From an uncultured Paracoccaceae bacterium (GTDB lineage Bacteria; Pseudomonadota; Alphaproteobacteria; Rhodobacterales; Rhodobacteraceae): DNA of 64,000 bases. The stretch spans positions 868,001 through 932,000 of the forward strand of contig CANKZJ010000001.1 in NCBI GenBank assembly GCA_947488605.1, in the 5' to 3' direction. Positions 53,204 to 63,613 of this stretch are shown here, piece by piece (the stretch's first letter is position 1; every line of letters starts with the position of its first letter). The position numbers and the translations under genes were made by a program. The notes under the pieces were generated by a model that worked only from the letters and a program-made list of their open reading frames with translations, was not told the DNA's origin and made no database searches.

Positions 53204-55177
53204 TCATAGACCCAGTGCGCTTTTCTTGTCCCCAGCCCATTTCATAATGGTAAGGTCAAACGTCAGCGCCATTAGCGACACGCAAATCCCCAGCACAAAG
53301 TTTTTGCCCAAATCGGTGCCTGCCAGCGTTCGTTGCAATTCCTGTCCAAGGTCTTGGGTCCCGATGAACGCCGCAATAATCACCATGAAGAATGCGAACA
53401 TGATCGCTTGGTTGAAACCCACGGCCATCGTGGGCAAAGCTAACGGAAGTTGTACGCTCCACAGCTTCTGAAAACGTGTCGCACCCGCCATATCAGCGGC
53501 TTCGGTCATTTCCTCTGGGACCGTGCGTAGCCCTTCGATGGTGTAGCGTGTCAGCGGGACCATCGCGAAAATCAAGATTGAAAAGATGACGGCCACATCG
53601 GTGATGCCGAACAACATGATGGCTGGGATCAGATACACAAAACTGGGGAATGTCTGGGCCGTGTCACAAATCAACAGGACACGGTTTGACCACTTCTTGG
53701 ACCTTGCGGCAATAATGCCGACCGGCAAACCGATCAGGGCCGCAAGCGTCACAGCAGAGATGACTGAGTATAGTGTGATGATCGCCCGATCCCACCATCC
53801 CGACAGGGCCACAAGCGAAAAGAATACCACAGCATAGGTCGCCTGTTTCCGGCCCGCGAGGGCCATCGCAAATGCGGCCACTAGCAAGATAAACGCAGGT
53901 GTTGGGATCGACAGCATGAAGTTGCGGAATGGGATCAGCACTTGCACGTTCAAGAACGCCCGCAGAAAACCGGTTGTCGCCTTCACCCATTCGATGCTCA
54001 GAAAACCTTTGATCAGGTCATCCAGCGCTTTGCCTTGGCTGAAATCTTGGCCGCGTCCGATTTCTGCAAAGATCGGTACAACCAATGACATCAGGGTAAA
54101 GCCGACAAAGGCCACGATACCCAACACCAGCATCTTATGCCGCTTCCAAAACGGCGTGCCGCGTTCAAAATGCTCTGGCTGTTTGACGACCCAAGCCTTT
54201 GACATGCGGTCGAGCATCACGGCCAGCAACACGATCGTCACGCCAATCTCGAACGAACGGCCCAATTTAAAGCTGCCCATCATCGCCAGCAACTTGGCCC
54301 CCAAACCCGGCATCCCGATGAACGCCGTCAGAACGACCATCGCAAGACATAGCATAATCACTTGGTTTACGCCCACCAGAATTTCGGTACGTGCAGATGG
54401 CAGATAGACATGCCGCAACATCTGGAACTTGGTGCAACCAGACATTTTGCCTGCTTCGACCACTTCTGGTGAAACCTTTTTCAGGCCTAGCGTCGTCATC
54501 AAGATCATCGGCGGAATGGCATATATCGTGGTGGCAACGGCCCCTGCCGTTGGACCGACTTTGAAAAAGATCACGGCGGGCAACAGATAGGTGAAGAACG
54601 GCAGGGTTTGCAGGACCGAAAGCACTGGCTTGATGACATAATCGACCCACGCATATTTCCATGCGGCAATACCCAGCGACAGGCCGATCACAAATGCCAT
54701 TGGTGCAGCGATCGCTAGAACCGACATCGTCTGCATGGCGATTTCCCATTGCCCGATCAGCGCTGTCCAAACCATCGTCCCGCCGCCCAGCAACGCCAGA
54801 CGCCACCCGCCCAGATAGTAGCCAATAATCGCGGCAACAGCGGCCATCGCAGTCCAAGGAATAGGTCCAATATTGGGCCAGCGCCGCTTGCCAAAGAAGA
54901 TATTGCCAGACGCATCCAAAAGCCATTCAAGCCCCTCGGTCAATGTCCGTGTCAGAACCAACAGTCCCAGATCGTCTTTCACAAAATTAAAGATCGTGTC
55001 CAGCCAACCGGCGAAATTTGGCACAAGCGCCTCGGGCAACCGGTGCAGCCATTCGGGTAGCCCACCAAGATACTGGACCATCGTCATCAAAGCAGCGGCA
55101 CCGACAAAACATAAGGCAAGCTGTGCGTTTGAAAGCGATGCCTTTTGTCTTGGAAGTGTCGTTGTCTCAACGCTCAT
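53204..55177 (-). CDS. Glycine betaine/proline-type ABC permease, two fused permease domains
   Basis: 657 residues with two ProW-like BPD_transp_1 domains in tandem, separated by a linker near 335-400. Each has its own EAA loop: VVEAGKMSGCTKFQMLRHVYLP in the first half (seen as EAGKMSGCTKFQ) and EAADMAGATRFQKLWSVQLP in the second (EAADMAGATRFQ). A single chain could thus form the whole transmembrane channel. Third gene of the SBP-ATPase-permease operon. Confidence 0.9.
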   Translation of the reverse strand: MSVETTTLPRQKASLSNAQLALCFVGAAALMTMVQYLGGLPEWLHRLPEALVPNFAGWLDTIFNFVKDDLGLLVLTRTLTEGLEWLLDASGNIFFGKRRWPNIGPIPWTAMAAVAAIIGYYLGGWRLALLGGGTMVWTALIGQWEIAMQTMSVLAIAAPMAFVIGLSLGIAAWKYAWVDYVIKPVLSVLQTLPFFTYLLPAVIFFKVGPTAGAVATTIYAIPPMILMTTLGLKKVSPEVVEAGKMSGCTKFQMLRHVYLPSARTEILVGVNQVIMLCLAMVVLTAFIGMPGLGAKLLAMMGSFKLGRSFEIGVTIVLLAVMLDRMSKAWVVKQPEHFERGTPFWKRHKMLVLGIVAFVGFTLMSLVVPIFAEIGRGQDFSQGKALDDLIKGFLSIEWVKATTGFLRAFLNVQVLIPFRNFMLSIPTPAFILLVAAFAMALAGRKQATYAVVFFSLVALSGWWDRAIITLYSVISAVTLAALIGLPVGIIAARSKKWSNRVLLICDTAQTFPSFVYLIPAIMLFGITDVAVIFSILIFAMVPLTRYTIEGLRTVPEEMTEAADMAGATRFQKLWSVQLPLALPTMAVGFNQAIMFAFFMVIIAAFIGTQDLGQELQRTLAGTDLGKNFVLGICVSLMALTFDLTIMKWAGDKKSALGL

Positions 55178-56196
55178 GAAGCGGCCCCAAGAAGAATATC
55201 CAAGGCAGATTTGCGCGTCAGCGCCCCTATCACGGCATCACCTTGCTTTACGGGGATCATCTCGCGGGCATCATTGACCAGCATGCGCGCCATTTCATGC
55301 ACTGTCGCACTCGCATCGACCGGCTCACCCTCGCCCGTCGCTGTTTTATCGGCCAAGACACCGGCATGAACGACGCGCGCTTTGTCGACGTCTTCGGTAA
55401 ACTTGCGGACGTATTCGGTCGCGGGATGCAGCACGATTTGATCAGGTGTATCGCATTGCTCGACCGCGCCATCCTTCATGATGGCAATCCGGTCGGCGAG
55501 GCGCAGCGCCTCGTCAAAATCGTGCGTGATAAAGACGATGGTCTTGTTCAGCAATTGTTGCAGGCGCAAGAATTCATCCTGCATTTCACGGCGGATCAGC
55601 GGATCAAGCGCGCTGAACGGTTCGTCAAGAAACCAGATATCAGGCTCAATCGCAAGGCTGCGGGCGATCCCGACACGTTGTTGCTGTCCACCTGACAGCT
55701 CACGCGGAAAATAGTCTTCGCGGCCTTCCAAACCCACCAGTTTGACGACCTCAAAGGCGCGCTCGCGGCGGGTGTGTTTGTCTTGGCCGCGCATCTCAAG
55801 TGGGAAGGCCACGTTTTCTAAAACTGATCGGTGCGGCAGCAGGCCAAACGATTGAAACACCATGCCCATTTTGGAACGGCGCAGCTCAATCAGGTCTTTT
55901 TCAGCCAATGACATGATATCCTGACCTTCAACCTCGATCGTCCCGCTTGTAATGTCGTGCAGCCGCGAGAAGCAGCGCACCAATGTCGATTTGCCGGACC
56001 CCGATAGGCCCATGATCACCAGCATTTCGCCCTTATGAACATCGATCGAGACATCTCTGACGCCCGCGATATAACCTGCGGCGCGGATGTCATCAAAACT
56101 CATGCCAGAGTTCATCTCCTTGAGAAAACGCTTTGGGTTGTCCCCAAATACTTTCCAGACGTTCTTGCACGAGATGACGGGGGCTTGGGCAGACAT
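55174..56196 (-). CDS. proV: Glycine betaine/L-proline ABC transporter ATP-binding protein
   Basis: 340 residues of the ProV/OpuAA type. N-terminal FLKEMNSGMSFDDI region, Walker A GLSGSGKST, signature LSGGQQQRVG, Walker B WFLDEPFSALD, His loop FITHDFDEALRLADRI, and a short CBS-like C-terminal part that may sense osmolarity or ligand. Overlaps the permease gene by four bases. Confidence 0.93.
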   Translation of the reverse strand: MSAQAPVISCKNVWKVFGDNPKRFLKEMNSGMSFDDIRAAGYIAGVRDVSIDVHKGEMLVIMGLSGSGKSTLVRCFSRLHDITSGTIEVEGQDIMSLAEKDLIELRRSKMGMVFQSFGLLPHRSVLENVAFPLEMRGQDKHTRRERAFEVVKLVGLEGREDYFPRELSGGQQQRVGIARSLAIEPDIWFLDEPFSALDPLIRREMQDEFLRLQQLLNKTIVFITHDFDEALRLADRIAIMKDGAVEQCDTPDQIVLHPATEYVRKFTEDVDKARVVHAGVLADKTATGEGEPVDASATVHEMARMLVNDAREMIPVKQGDAVIGALTRKSALDILLGAAS

Positions 56197-56270
56197 GGTA
56201 ATCCTTGTGATAAATGTCCCCGCCCGGACAGGCCGGACGGGGAGAATTCCGTGTTCAAAGGTAGGGCTAC

Positions 56271-57212
<942 letters not shown>

Positions 57213-57479
57213 TCATATTCTCCCTGTTGTCTTGCGCCCTGTTGGTGGCGCTGGATCGGCACATCGCAGTGCACCGTTGGATTTTGTGTCGGACGATTCT
57301 CTGTCCTGTTTGCATACATCCGCATTCACTCTCGCATTATTTTCCTCTCAATCAAGTTTTTTTCTTATCAGGATCATTTGTCGGGCGAGGAAATTTTGTG
57401 CGTTGTCGTAAACGGCGCGCTTCCTGTCCGATCTCGATTTCTAATTCTTGTTGTTTTGCAGCAGATTACCGAGGAGAGG
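57213..57479. promoter_or_regulatory. Divergent promoter region of the betaine importer and sox operons
   Basis: 267 bases without a gene. A long frame on the plus strand runs through it in phase with soxB but has no supported start. Repeated TGTC-S-G type words (TGTCGGACG, TGTCGGGCG, TGTCCGATC) occur and could be regulator sites, for example for the GlxA-type regulator downstream; this is a weak guess. Confidence 0.35.
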
Positions 57480-58739
57480 ATGTCGAAAATGCGCTATTCG
57501 GGCTTCAAGGTCATTAAAGAGGCACTAACGGGCCACAAAGGCTGGACCCCAGCTTGGCGTGATCCAGAACCGCAGGCTGATTACGACATCATCATCATCG
57601 GTGGCGGCGGACATGGTCTAGCCACAGCGTATTATCTTGCCAAAGAATTCGGTCAAAAACGCATTGCCGTCCTTGAAAAGGGTTGGATCGGTGGCGGCAA
57701 TGTTGGGCGCAACACCACCATTATCCGTTCAAATTATCTGCTGGACGGGAATGAGCCGTTCTACGAATTCTCTCTCAAACTTTGGGAAGGGTTAGAGCAG
57801 GACTTTAACTACAACGCGATGATTTCGCAGCGCGGAATCCTGAACCTGATCCACTCGGACGCGCAACGCGATGCGTTTATCCGCAGAGGCAACGCAATGC
57901 TGTTGAACGGTGCCGACGCCGAGATGCTGACGACAGATCAGATCAAGGCGCGTTATCCTTTCCTGAATACGGACGATGCAAGGTTCCCGATCAAAGGCGG
58001 GCTGGCCCAACATCGCGGCGGCACCGTGCGCCATGATGCGGTCGCTTGGGGCTATGCGCGCGGCGCGGACAGTCGCGGCGTCGATATTATTCAAAACTGC
58101 GAAGTGACCGGGTTTCGCATTGAGAACGGCACCTGCCTTGGTGTGGAAACCTCGCGCGGGTTTATCGGGGCCAAAAAGATCGGTTGTGCGGTAGCGGGAT
58201 CATCAAGCCGCCTGATGTCCAAAGCCGATATGCGCCTGCCAATGGAAAGCCATGTCTTGCAGGCTTTTGTGTCTGAGGGTTTGAAACCCGTTCTGCCGGG
58301 GGTCGTGACCTTTGGTGCTGGCCACTTCTATGTCAGCCAATCCGACAAGGGCGGTCTGGTCTTCGGCGGGGACTTGGACGGATACAACTCCTACGCCCAA
58401 CGCGGCAACCTGCCCACTGTCGAAGACGTCTGTGAAGGCGGCATGGCGATCTTCCCTGCATTTGGGCGCGCGCGCCTTTTGCGGATGTGGGGTGGGATCA
58501 TGGATATGTCGATGGACGGCTCTCCCATCATCGACCGCACGCATATCGACGGGCTCTATTTCAATGGTGGGTGGTGCTATGGCGGGTTCAAGGCAACGCC
58601 TGCATCCGGTTTCTGCTTTGCGCACCTGCTGGCAAAGGATGCCCCACACCCTACTGCAACGGCTTACCGCTTCAACCGGTTCGAAAAAGGTCTGATGATT
58701 GATGAAAAAGGGATGGGCAATCAGCCCAATTTGCACTGA
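57480..58739 (+). CDS. soxB: Sarcosine oxidase subunit beta
   Basis: 419 residues, normal for SoxB. FAD-binding IIIIGGGGHGLATAYYLA, then GNVGRNTTIIRSNYL and the likely FMN-linking His in GGTVRHDAVAWGYARGA. Oxidises sarcosine to glycine and formaldehyde or, with tetrahydrofolate, 5,10-methylene-THF together with SoxA. GAGGAGAGG just before ATG 57480 decides the start. First gene of soxBDAG, all with overlapping ends. Confidence 0.93.
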   Translation: MSKMRYSGFKVIKEALTGHKGWTPAWRDPEPQADYDIIIIGGGGHGLATAYYLAKEFGQKRIAVLEKGWIGGGNVGRNTTIIRSNYLLDGNEPFYEFSLKLWEGLEQDFNYNAMISQRGILNLIHSDAQRDAFIRRGNAMLLNGADAEMLTTDQIKARYPFLNTDDARFPIKGGLAQHRGGTVRHDAVAWGYARGADSRGVDIIQNCEVTGFRIENGTCLGVETSRGFIGAKKIGCAVAGSSSRLMSKADMRLPMESHVLQAFVSEGLKPVLPGVVTFGAGHFYVSQSDKGGLVFGGDLDGYNSYAQRGNLPTVEDVCEGGMAIFPAFGRARLLRMWGGIMDMSMDGSPIIDRTHIDGLYFNGGWCYGGFKATPASGFCFAHLLAKDAPHPTATAYRFNRFEKGLMIDEKGMGNQPNLH

Positions 58740-59026
58740 TGATTATTGACCATCCCTTGTTGGGCCCGCGTGATGCCGCCGAATTCACCTATATGGGTGA
58801 CGCCAAACTGATCGACCGACCCGATTGGCAGTCGGACACGGCAGCGCAGGATTTCTATGAATACGGTTATCTGCGTGACAACCCGGCAGGTTGGCACGAG
58901 GAACTGTGGTTCCATGAGGCCGGTGACAGGTCATGGCTGGTCGTGACCCGCAACACAGTCACCCATGAGATTTCAAAGGTGGAACTGGCCCGCGATGTGG
59001 CCCGTGCGAAAGGACGGTCCAAATGA
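58739..59026 (+). CDS. soxD: Sarcosine oxidase subunit delta, zinc ligands mostly lost
   Basis: 95 residues. Fits SoxD in order and length (GPRDAAEFTYMGDA, WHEELWFHEAGDRSWLVVTRNT). In the classic enzyme zinc is held by Cys-Cys-His-Cys; here the first two positions read His and Leu (DHPLLGPRD) and the last Cys reads Asp (FHEAGDRSW), leaving only the His. A zinc site is therefore unlikely. Cotranscribed with soxB (one-base overlap) and soxA. Confidence 0.9.
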   Translation: MIIDHPLLGPRDAAEFTYMGDAKLIDRPDWQSDTAAQDFYEYGYLRDNPAGWHEELWFHEAGDRSWLVVTRNTVTHEISKVELARDVARAKGRSK

Positions 59027-61959
59027 CGCAAATGAACCGGCTGGCAGGCGGTCAGATTGATCGCAACAAAACCTGCAAATTCACCTTCGATGGCAAGGCC
59101 TATACCGGACATCAAGGTGACACGCTTGCCTCTGCACTGCTTGCCAATGGCGTGCGTCTGATGGGGCGTTCGTTCAAGTATCACCGCCCCCGTGGTGTGC
59201 TGACCGCTGGATCGGAGGAGCCAAACGCCCTGGTTGAGTTGCGCGCTGGTGCGCGGCAGGAACCCAACACCCGCGCCACAACAGCAGAGCTGTACGATGG
59301 TCTGTTCGCCAAAAGCCAAAACCGCTTGGGATCACTGAAATTCGATCTGCTAGCCATCAACGACCGTTTCTCGAATTTCCTGACGGCTGGGTTCTATTAC
59401 AAGACGTTCATGTGGCCCGCGGCGTTCTGGGAAAAACTTTATGAGCCGATCATACGTAATGCGGCAGGTCTGGGATCTTTGTCGCTTGAGGACGACCCGG
59501 ATGTTTACGACAAGGGGTTCCTACATTGTGATCTGCTGATTATTGGCGCTGGTCCTGCTGGGCTGATGGCTGCATTAACCGCAGGTCGTGCGGGCACTGA
59601 TGTGATCCTTGCTGACGAAGATTTCGCCGTTGGTGGGCGGCTGAACAGCGAAACGCTGACTATCGGCGATCAATCCGGTGCTGCTTGGGCGGCGCAGGCA
59701 ATGACCGAACTGCGCAGCTTGCCAAACGTGCGGATCATGCCCCGCACAACCGTGATCGGTGCATTTGATCACGGGATCTACGGAGCGGTGGAACGGGTTA
59801 GCGACCATATGCACACCCCAGATGCGGGCAAGCCGCGTCAGATCTTGTGGCGTCTTTATGCCAAGCAAACGATCCTTGCCGCCGGCGCAATCGAGCGTCC
59901 GATCGCCTTTGAAAACAACGACCGCCCCGGGATCATGCTGGCGTCAGCGTTGCGGACCTATGCCAACCGCTTTGCTGTCACAGCCGACAAGCGTGTTGCG
60001 ATTTTTACAAACAACGATGATGGACACCGCACCGCCGCTGATTTGCATGCCAAAGGCGTCAAAATCAGCGCTGTCGTTGATGTGCGCCCCGATGCGCCCC
60101 GCAGCATGGATTACGAAGTGTTGCAGGGCGAAGTCGTGGATACCAAAGGACGGCTTGGCCTGACATTTGCCGAAGTCAAACAGGCCGATGGCAACATGCG
60201 CACGCTGGAATGTGGGGCGTTGGGCATGTCGGGCGGCTGGAACCCGAACGTGCATATGACCTGCCACCAGCGCGGTCGGCCTGTCTGGAACGCAGATATT
60301 GCAGCCTTTGTGCCCGGCGCGGATTTGCCTGCGGGCATGGTCGTTGCCGGTGCGGCCAACGGTGATTTATCGACTGCGGGTGCGCTGCGCGGAGGGGCAG
60401 CAGCGGCGAAGCAAGCGCTTGGCCTCAAAGGCCGTTTGCCCACGATGCCAGAGACCGAAGATAAACCCATCAACCTAAAACCATTTTGGTATGTTGAGGG
60501 ATGTTCGCGCGCTTGGCTGGATCAGCAAAACGATGTGACTGTCAAAGACGTGAAACTAAGCCACCAAGAGGGTTTCCGGTCGGTCGAACATCTTAAGCGG
60601 TACACCACACTTGGTATGGCGACCGATCAAGGCAAGACCTCAAACATGGGCGGCCTTGCGATTATGGCTGAACTGGCGGGCAAGACAATCCCAGAGGTGG
60701 GCACCACGATTTTCCGCCCACCTTATACGCCGACAGCAATTGGCGTGCTTGGTGGCCGCCATCGTGGACAAGAATTTCACCCCAAACGCCTGACGCCATC
60801 GCATAGGTGGGCGACCGAACAAGGTGCGATCTTTGTGGAAGTCGGCAATTGGCTGCGCGCGCAATGGTTCCCGCGCAAAGGCGAAACCACATGGCGTGAA
60901 AGTGTTGATCGCGAAGTGCTGGCGACACGCAATTCTGTTGGCGTTTGTGATGTCACAACACTTGGCAAGGTGGATGTGCAGGGCACAGACGCCGCCGCAT
61001 TTCTCAACAAGATATACTGCAACGGTTTCGCGCTCCTTGCTGTTGGCAAAACCCGTTACGGGCTGATGCTGCGTGAGGACGGGATTGCAATGGATGACGG
61101 CACAGCCGCCCGGCTGGCCGAGGATCATTTCGTGGTGACGACGACGACTGCGAACGCCCTGCCCGTCTACCGGCATATGGAATTTGTGCGCCAATGCCTT
61201 TACCCCGACATGGATGTGCAGCTGATCTCAACCACCGAAGCCTGGGCGCAATACGCGGTGGCCGGACCAAACAGTCGCAACCTTTTGTCCAAGATCGTGG
61301 ACCAGGACATCAGCAACGATGCGTTTCCCTTTATGGCCTGCGCGAACATCACCATCTGCGGCGGTCTACGCGCACGGCTTTTCCGTATCTCGTTCAGTGG
61401 CGAGTTGGCCTATGAGATCGCCGTCCCAACGGCCTACGGTGATGCACTGATGCGCAAGATCATGGATGCAGGCGCTGAATTTGATGTCACGCCCTATGGC
61501 ACAGAAGCACTTGGCGTGATGCGGATCGAAAAAGGTCACGCGGCGGGCAATGAACTGAACGGCACAACGACTGCATTAAATCTTGGTATGGGCCGCATGG
61601 TATCCAAGAAAAAAGATAGCATCGGATCCACCTTGTCAGAGCGTGAGGGTCTCAATGGTGACGGGCAGTTATACCAAGTGGGGATCAAACCGGTTGATGC
61701 AAACGATCCTGTGCCGGCCGGGGCGCATCTGATGAACGCCGATGGCCCAATTGATGCCGCGCATGATCAAGGCTACGTAACCTCTGCGTGTTTTTCACCC
61801 AACCTTGGCCACGCAATTGCGATTGGGTTCCTTAAAGACGGCGCAAACCGGATGGGCGAAACCATGCAGCTAGTCAGCCCACTGACACGGGTTCACGTCG
61901 ATGTCGAAATCACCAGCGCGCATTTCATTGATCCAGAGGGGGAACGGCTTCGTGCATGA
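59023..61959 (+). CDS. soxA: Sarcosine oxidase subunit alpha
   Basis: 978 residues. Domain order: N-terminal Fer2-like domain (about 15-95, without the cluster cysteines), pyridine-nucleotide-disulphide oxidoreductase domain with DLLIIGAGPAG at 170-180, and a C-terminal aminomethyltransferase/GCV_T domain (SVDREVLATRNSVGVCDVTTLGKVDVQG in pieces, GTEALGVMRIEKGHAAGNELNG) that binds tetrahydrofolate. Standard for heterotetrameric sarcosine oxidase. Confidence 0.95.
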   Translation: MTQMNRLAGGQIDRNKTCKFTFDGKAYTGHQGDTLASALLANGVRLMGRSFKYHRPRGVLTAGSEEPNALVELRAGARQEPNTRATTAELYDGLFAKSQNRLGSLKFDLLAINDRFSNFLTAGFYYKTFMWPAAFWEKLYEPIIRNAAGLGSLSLEDDPDVYDKGFLHCDLLIIGAGPAGLMAALTAGRAGTDVILADEDFAVGGRLNSETLTIGDQSGAAWAAQAMTELRSLPNVRIMPRTTVIGAFDHGIYGAVERVSDHMHTPDAGKPRQILWRLYAKQTILAAGAIERPIAFENNDRPGIMLASALRTYANRFAVTADKRVAIFTNNDDGHRTAADLHAKGVKISAVVDVRPDAPRSMDYEVLQGEVVDTKGRLGLTFAEVKQADGNMRTLECGALGMSGGWNPNVHMTCHQRGRPVWNADIAAFVPGADLPAGMVVAGAANGDLSTAGALRGGAAAAKQALGLKGRLPTMPETEDKPINLKPFWYVEGCSRAWLDQQNDVTVKDVKLSHQEGFRSVEHLKRYTTLGMATDQGKTSNMGGLAIMAELAGKTIPEVGTTIFRPPYTPTAIGVLGGRHRGQEFHPKRLTPSHRWATEQGAIFVEVGNWLRAQWFPRKGETTWRESVDREVLATRNSVGVCDVTTLGKVDVQGTDAAAFLNKIYCNGFALLAVGKTRYGLMLREDGIAMDDGTAARLAEDHFVVTTTTANALPVYRHMEFVRQCLYPDMDVQLISTTEAWAQYAVAGPNSRNLLSKIVDQDISNDAFPFMACANITICGGLRARLFRISFSGELAYEIAVPTAYGDALMRKIMDAGAEFDVTPYGTEALGVMRIEKGHAAGNELNGTTTALNLGMGRMVSKKKDSIGSTLSEREGLNGDGQLYQVGIKPVDANDPVPAGAHLMNADGPIDAAHDQGYVTSACFSPNLGHAIAIGFLKDGANRMGETMQLVSPLTRVHVDVEITSAHFIDPEGERLRA

Positions 61960-62515
61960 TCTTCAGCCACTTACCGCCCTTGGCGGAACGACGGCGCAAA
62001 TCGACAGCTTTGCACACATCACAATAGCCGAGAATGATGGCTTGGCGTTAGCGTCTGTCGCGGCACGACTTGGGCATGAAGCGGCCTGCCATAAAACACT
62101 GAAAAAGCTGCTAGGTGCTGTACCGGCACCGGGTAAAGCGGTCCTGCATGATCCCGAAGCCGGGTTCTGGATGGGACCGGATCAGTGGATGATTGGTGCG
62201 CCGCGCGAAACCCATGAACTTTTGGCTGATACGCTGGACGCTCTGTTTGGCAAAACGGCCTCTGTCACGGAACAAACAGGGGCTTGGGTCTGCTTTGATG
62301 TGACCGGCCTCGCAATGCCTGATCTGTGCGAACGCGTTTGTGCTTTGCCAATCCGCAAAATGGCGGCGGGCGATGCGCAGCGGACCATGATCCATCAGCT
62401 TGGGTGTTTTGTGATCCGGCGCGAAAGTGCAGATCATATCCGCATTTTGGGACCGCGCGCCTCTGCAGGATCGCTGCATCATACGTTGATCACCGCAGCG
62501 CATGCAGTGGCCTAG
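61952..62515 (+). CDS. soxG: Sarcosine oxidase subunit gamma
   Basis: 187 residues. A diverged GCV_T-like fold with FWMGPDQWMI, VCFDVTGLAMPDLCERVCALP and HTLITAAHAVA, the usual SoxG pieces. GTG 61952 follows AGAGGGGGAACGG and overlaps the soxA stop by eight bases. Convergent with the GlxA-type regulator, overlapping by four bases. Confidence 0.88.
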   Translation: MHDLQPLTALGGTTAQIDSFAHITIAENDGLALASVAARLGHEAACHKTLKKLLGAVPAPGKAVLHDPEAGFWMGPDQWMIGAPRETHELLADTLDALFGKTASVTEQTGAWVCFDVTGLAMPDLCERVCALPIRKMAAGDAQRTMIHQLGCFVIRRESADHIRILGPRASAGSLHHTLITAAHAVA

Positions 62516-63516
62516 GCGGAGGGGACGATCTTGTTCTCGCGCACGCGGAACATATTGATCTTTTTGCGGTCTTCTTCGGGGTGGACCCCAAAAACCTCTT
62601 GGTATCTTTTGGCCATGGACGGCGCACTTGCGTAGCCCACAGAAATTGCAATCTGCGTCAAGCTGTCCTTGCTATATAGCAAAAGCTGCCGCGCTTTGTG
62701 CATGCGCAGTGATTTGTAATAGCCACCGGGCGTATTGCCTGTTGTCTTGTCAAAAAGACGCTCCAACTGGCGCACTGAAACGTCAACTTGATCCGCGACG
62801 TCGGCGATGTTGATCGGGTCTTCGATATGTTCAGAGAATATCTCGACCGCCTTTTTCACAATCGGCGGAAGCATATCATGCGTGCTTTCAGCGGCGAAGG
62901 TCGGCTTGCGTTGGGTAACGCCCTGCCCGCGCACCAGCGGATGCTGAAACCAACATGCAACTTCCGTCGCAACATCTGATCCCAATGCGTCTTCGATCAA
63001 AAGTAGCGACAGATCAAATGCCGCCGCAGCCCCCGAGGCAGTGGACCGGTCACGGTCAATCATGATGACATCTTCGGTGGATTTCAGGCGCGGAAACTCT
63101 GCCGCGAAAGCCGCGTCATAACACCAGTGCACAGAGGTCGTATACCCGCTCAACAGCCCCGCACGGGCCAACGGAAAGATACCACCGCTAATCGCACCCA
63201 TTTTCAGACCATGACGCGCAAATTTCCGCAATCGGCCATCTGACGTGGTTGGGTTGTCAAATCGGGACGATGGCCCGCTGAGCACGAACAGCTGATCAAG
63301 AGCGCCGCAATCCTCCAAGCCGAGGTCAGGCTCAAACCAGACCTGCGCGCTTGCCTCAACCCGCGCACCATTTTCCGATACCAATTTCCAGCTGAACGTG
63401 TCCGTCCCCGCGATCTCATTCGCTGCGCGCAACGGCTCGATCATCGACGTCAAACATGCCATCGGAAATCCGGGGAAAATAAGAAAGCCAATCTGGGTGT
63501 GTTCATTGGTGGTCAT
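62512..63516 (-). CDS. GlxA family AraC-type regulator (GbdR-like)
   Basis: 334 residues: an N-terminal DJ-1/PfpI (GATase1-like) domain (FLIFPGFPMACLTSMIEPLRAANE, seen as GFLIFPGFPMACL) and a C-terminal AraC domain (ADVADQVDVSVRQLERLFDK, IAISVGYASAPSMAKRYQEVFG). Regulators of this group, such as GbdR, respond to glycine betaine or dimethylglycine and activate their breakdown. Being next to soxBDAG and a betaine importer supports that role here. Confidence 0.88.
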   Translation of the reverse strand: MTTNEHTQIGFLIFPGFPMACLTSMIEPLRAANEIAGTDTFSWKLVSENGARVEASAQVWFEPDLGLEDCGALDQLFVLSGPSSRFDNPTTSDGRLRKFARHGLKMGAISGGIFPLARAGLLSGYTTSVHWCYDAAFAAEFPRLKSTEDVIMIDRDRSTASGAAAAFDLSLLLIEDALGSDVATEVACWFQHPLVRGQGVTQRKPTFAAESTHDMLPPIVKKAVEIFSEHIEDPINIADVADQVDVSVRQLERLFDKTTGNTPGGYYKSLRMHKARQLLLYSKDSLTQIAISVGYASAPSMAKRYQEVFGVHPEEDRKKINMFRVRENKIVPSA

Positions 63517-63613
63517 AAAATTATCCTAGCAGGAAACAAATATGCTATACCAGACGTAGATTGGTGAAATAATGATCAGAAACCTTGATTGAATTGTGCA
63601 GAGCGGTAATGGA

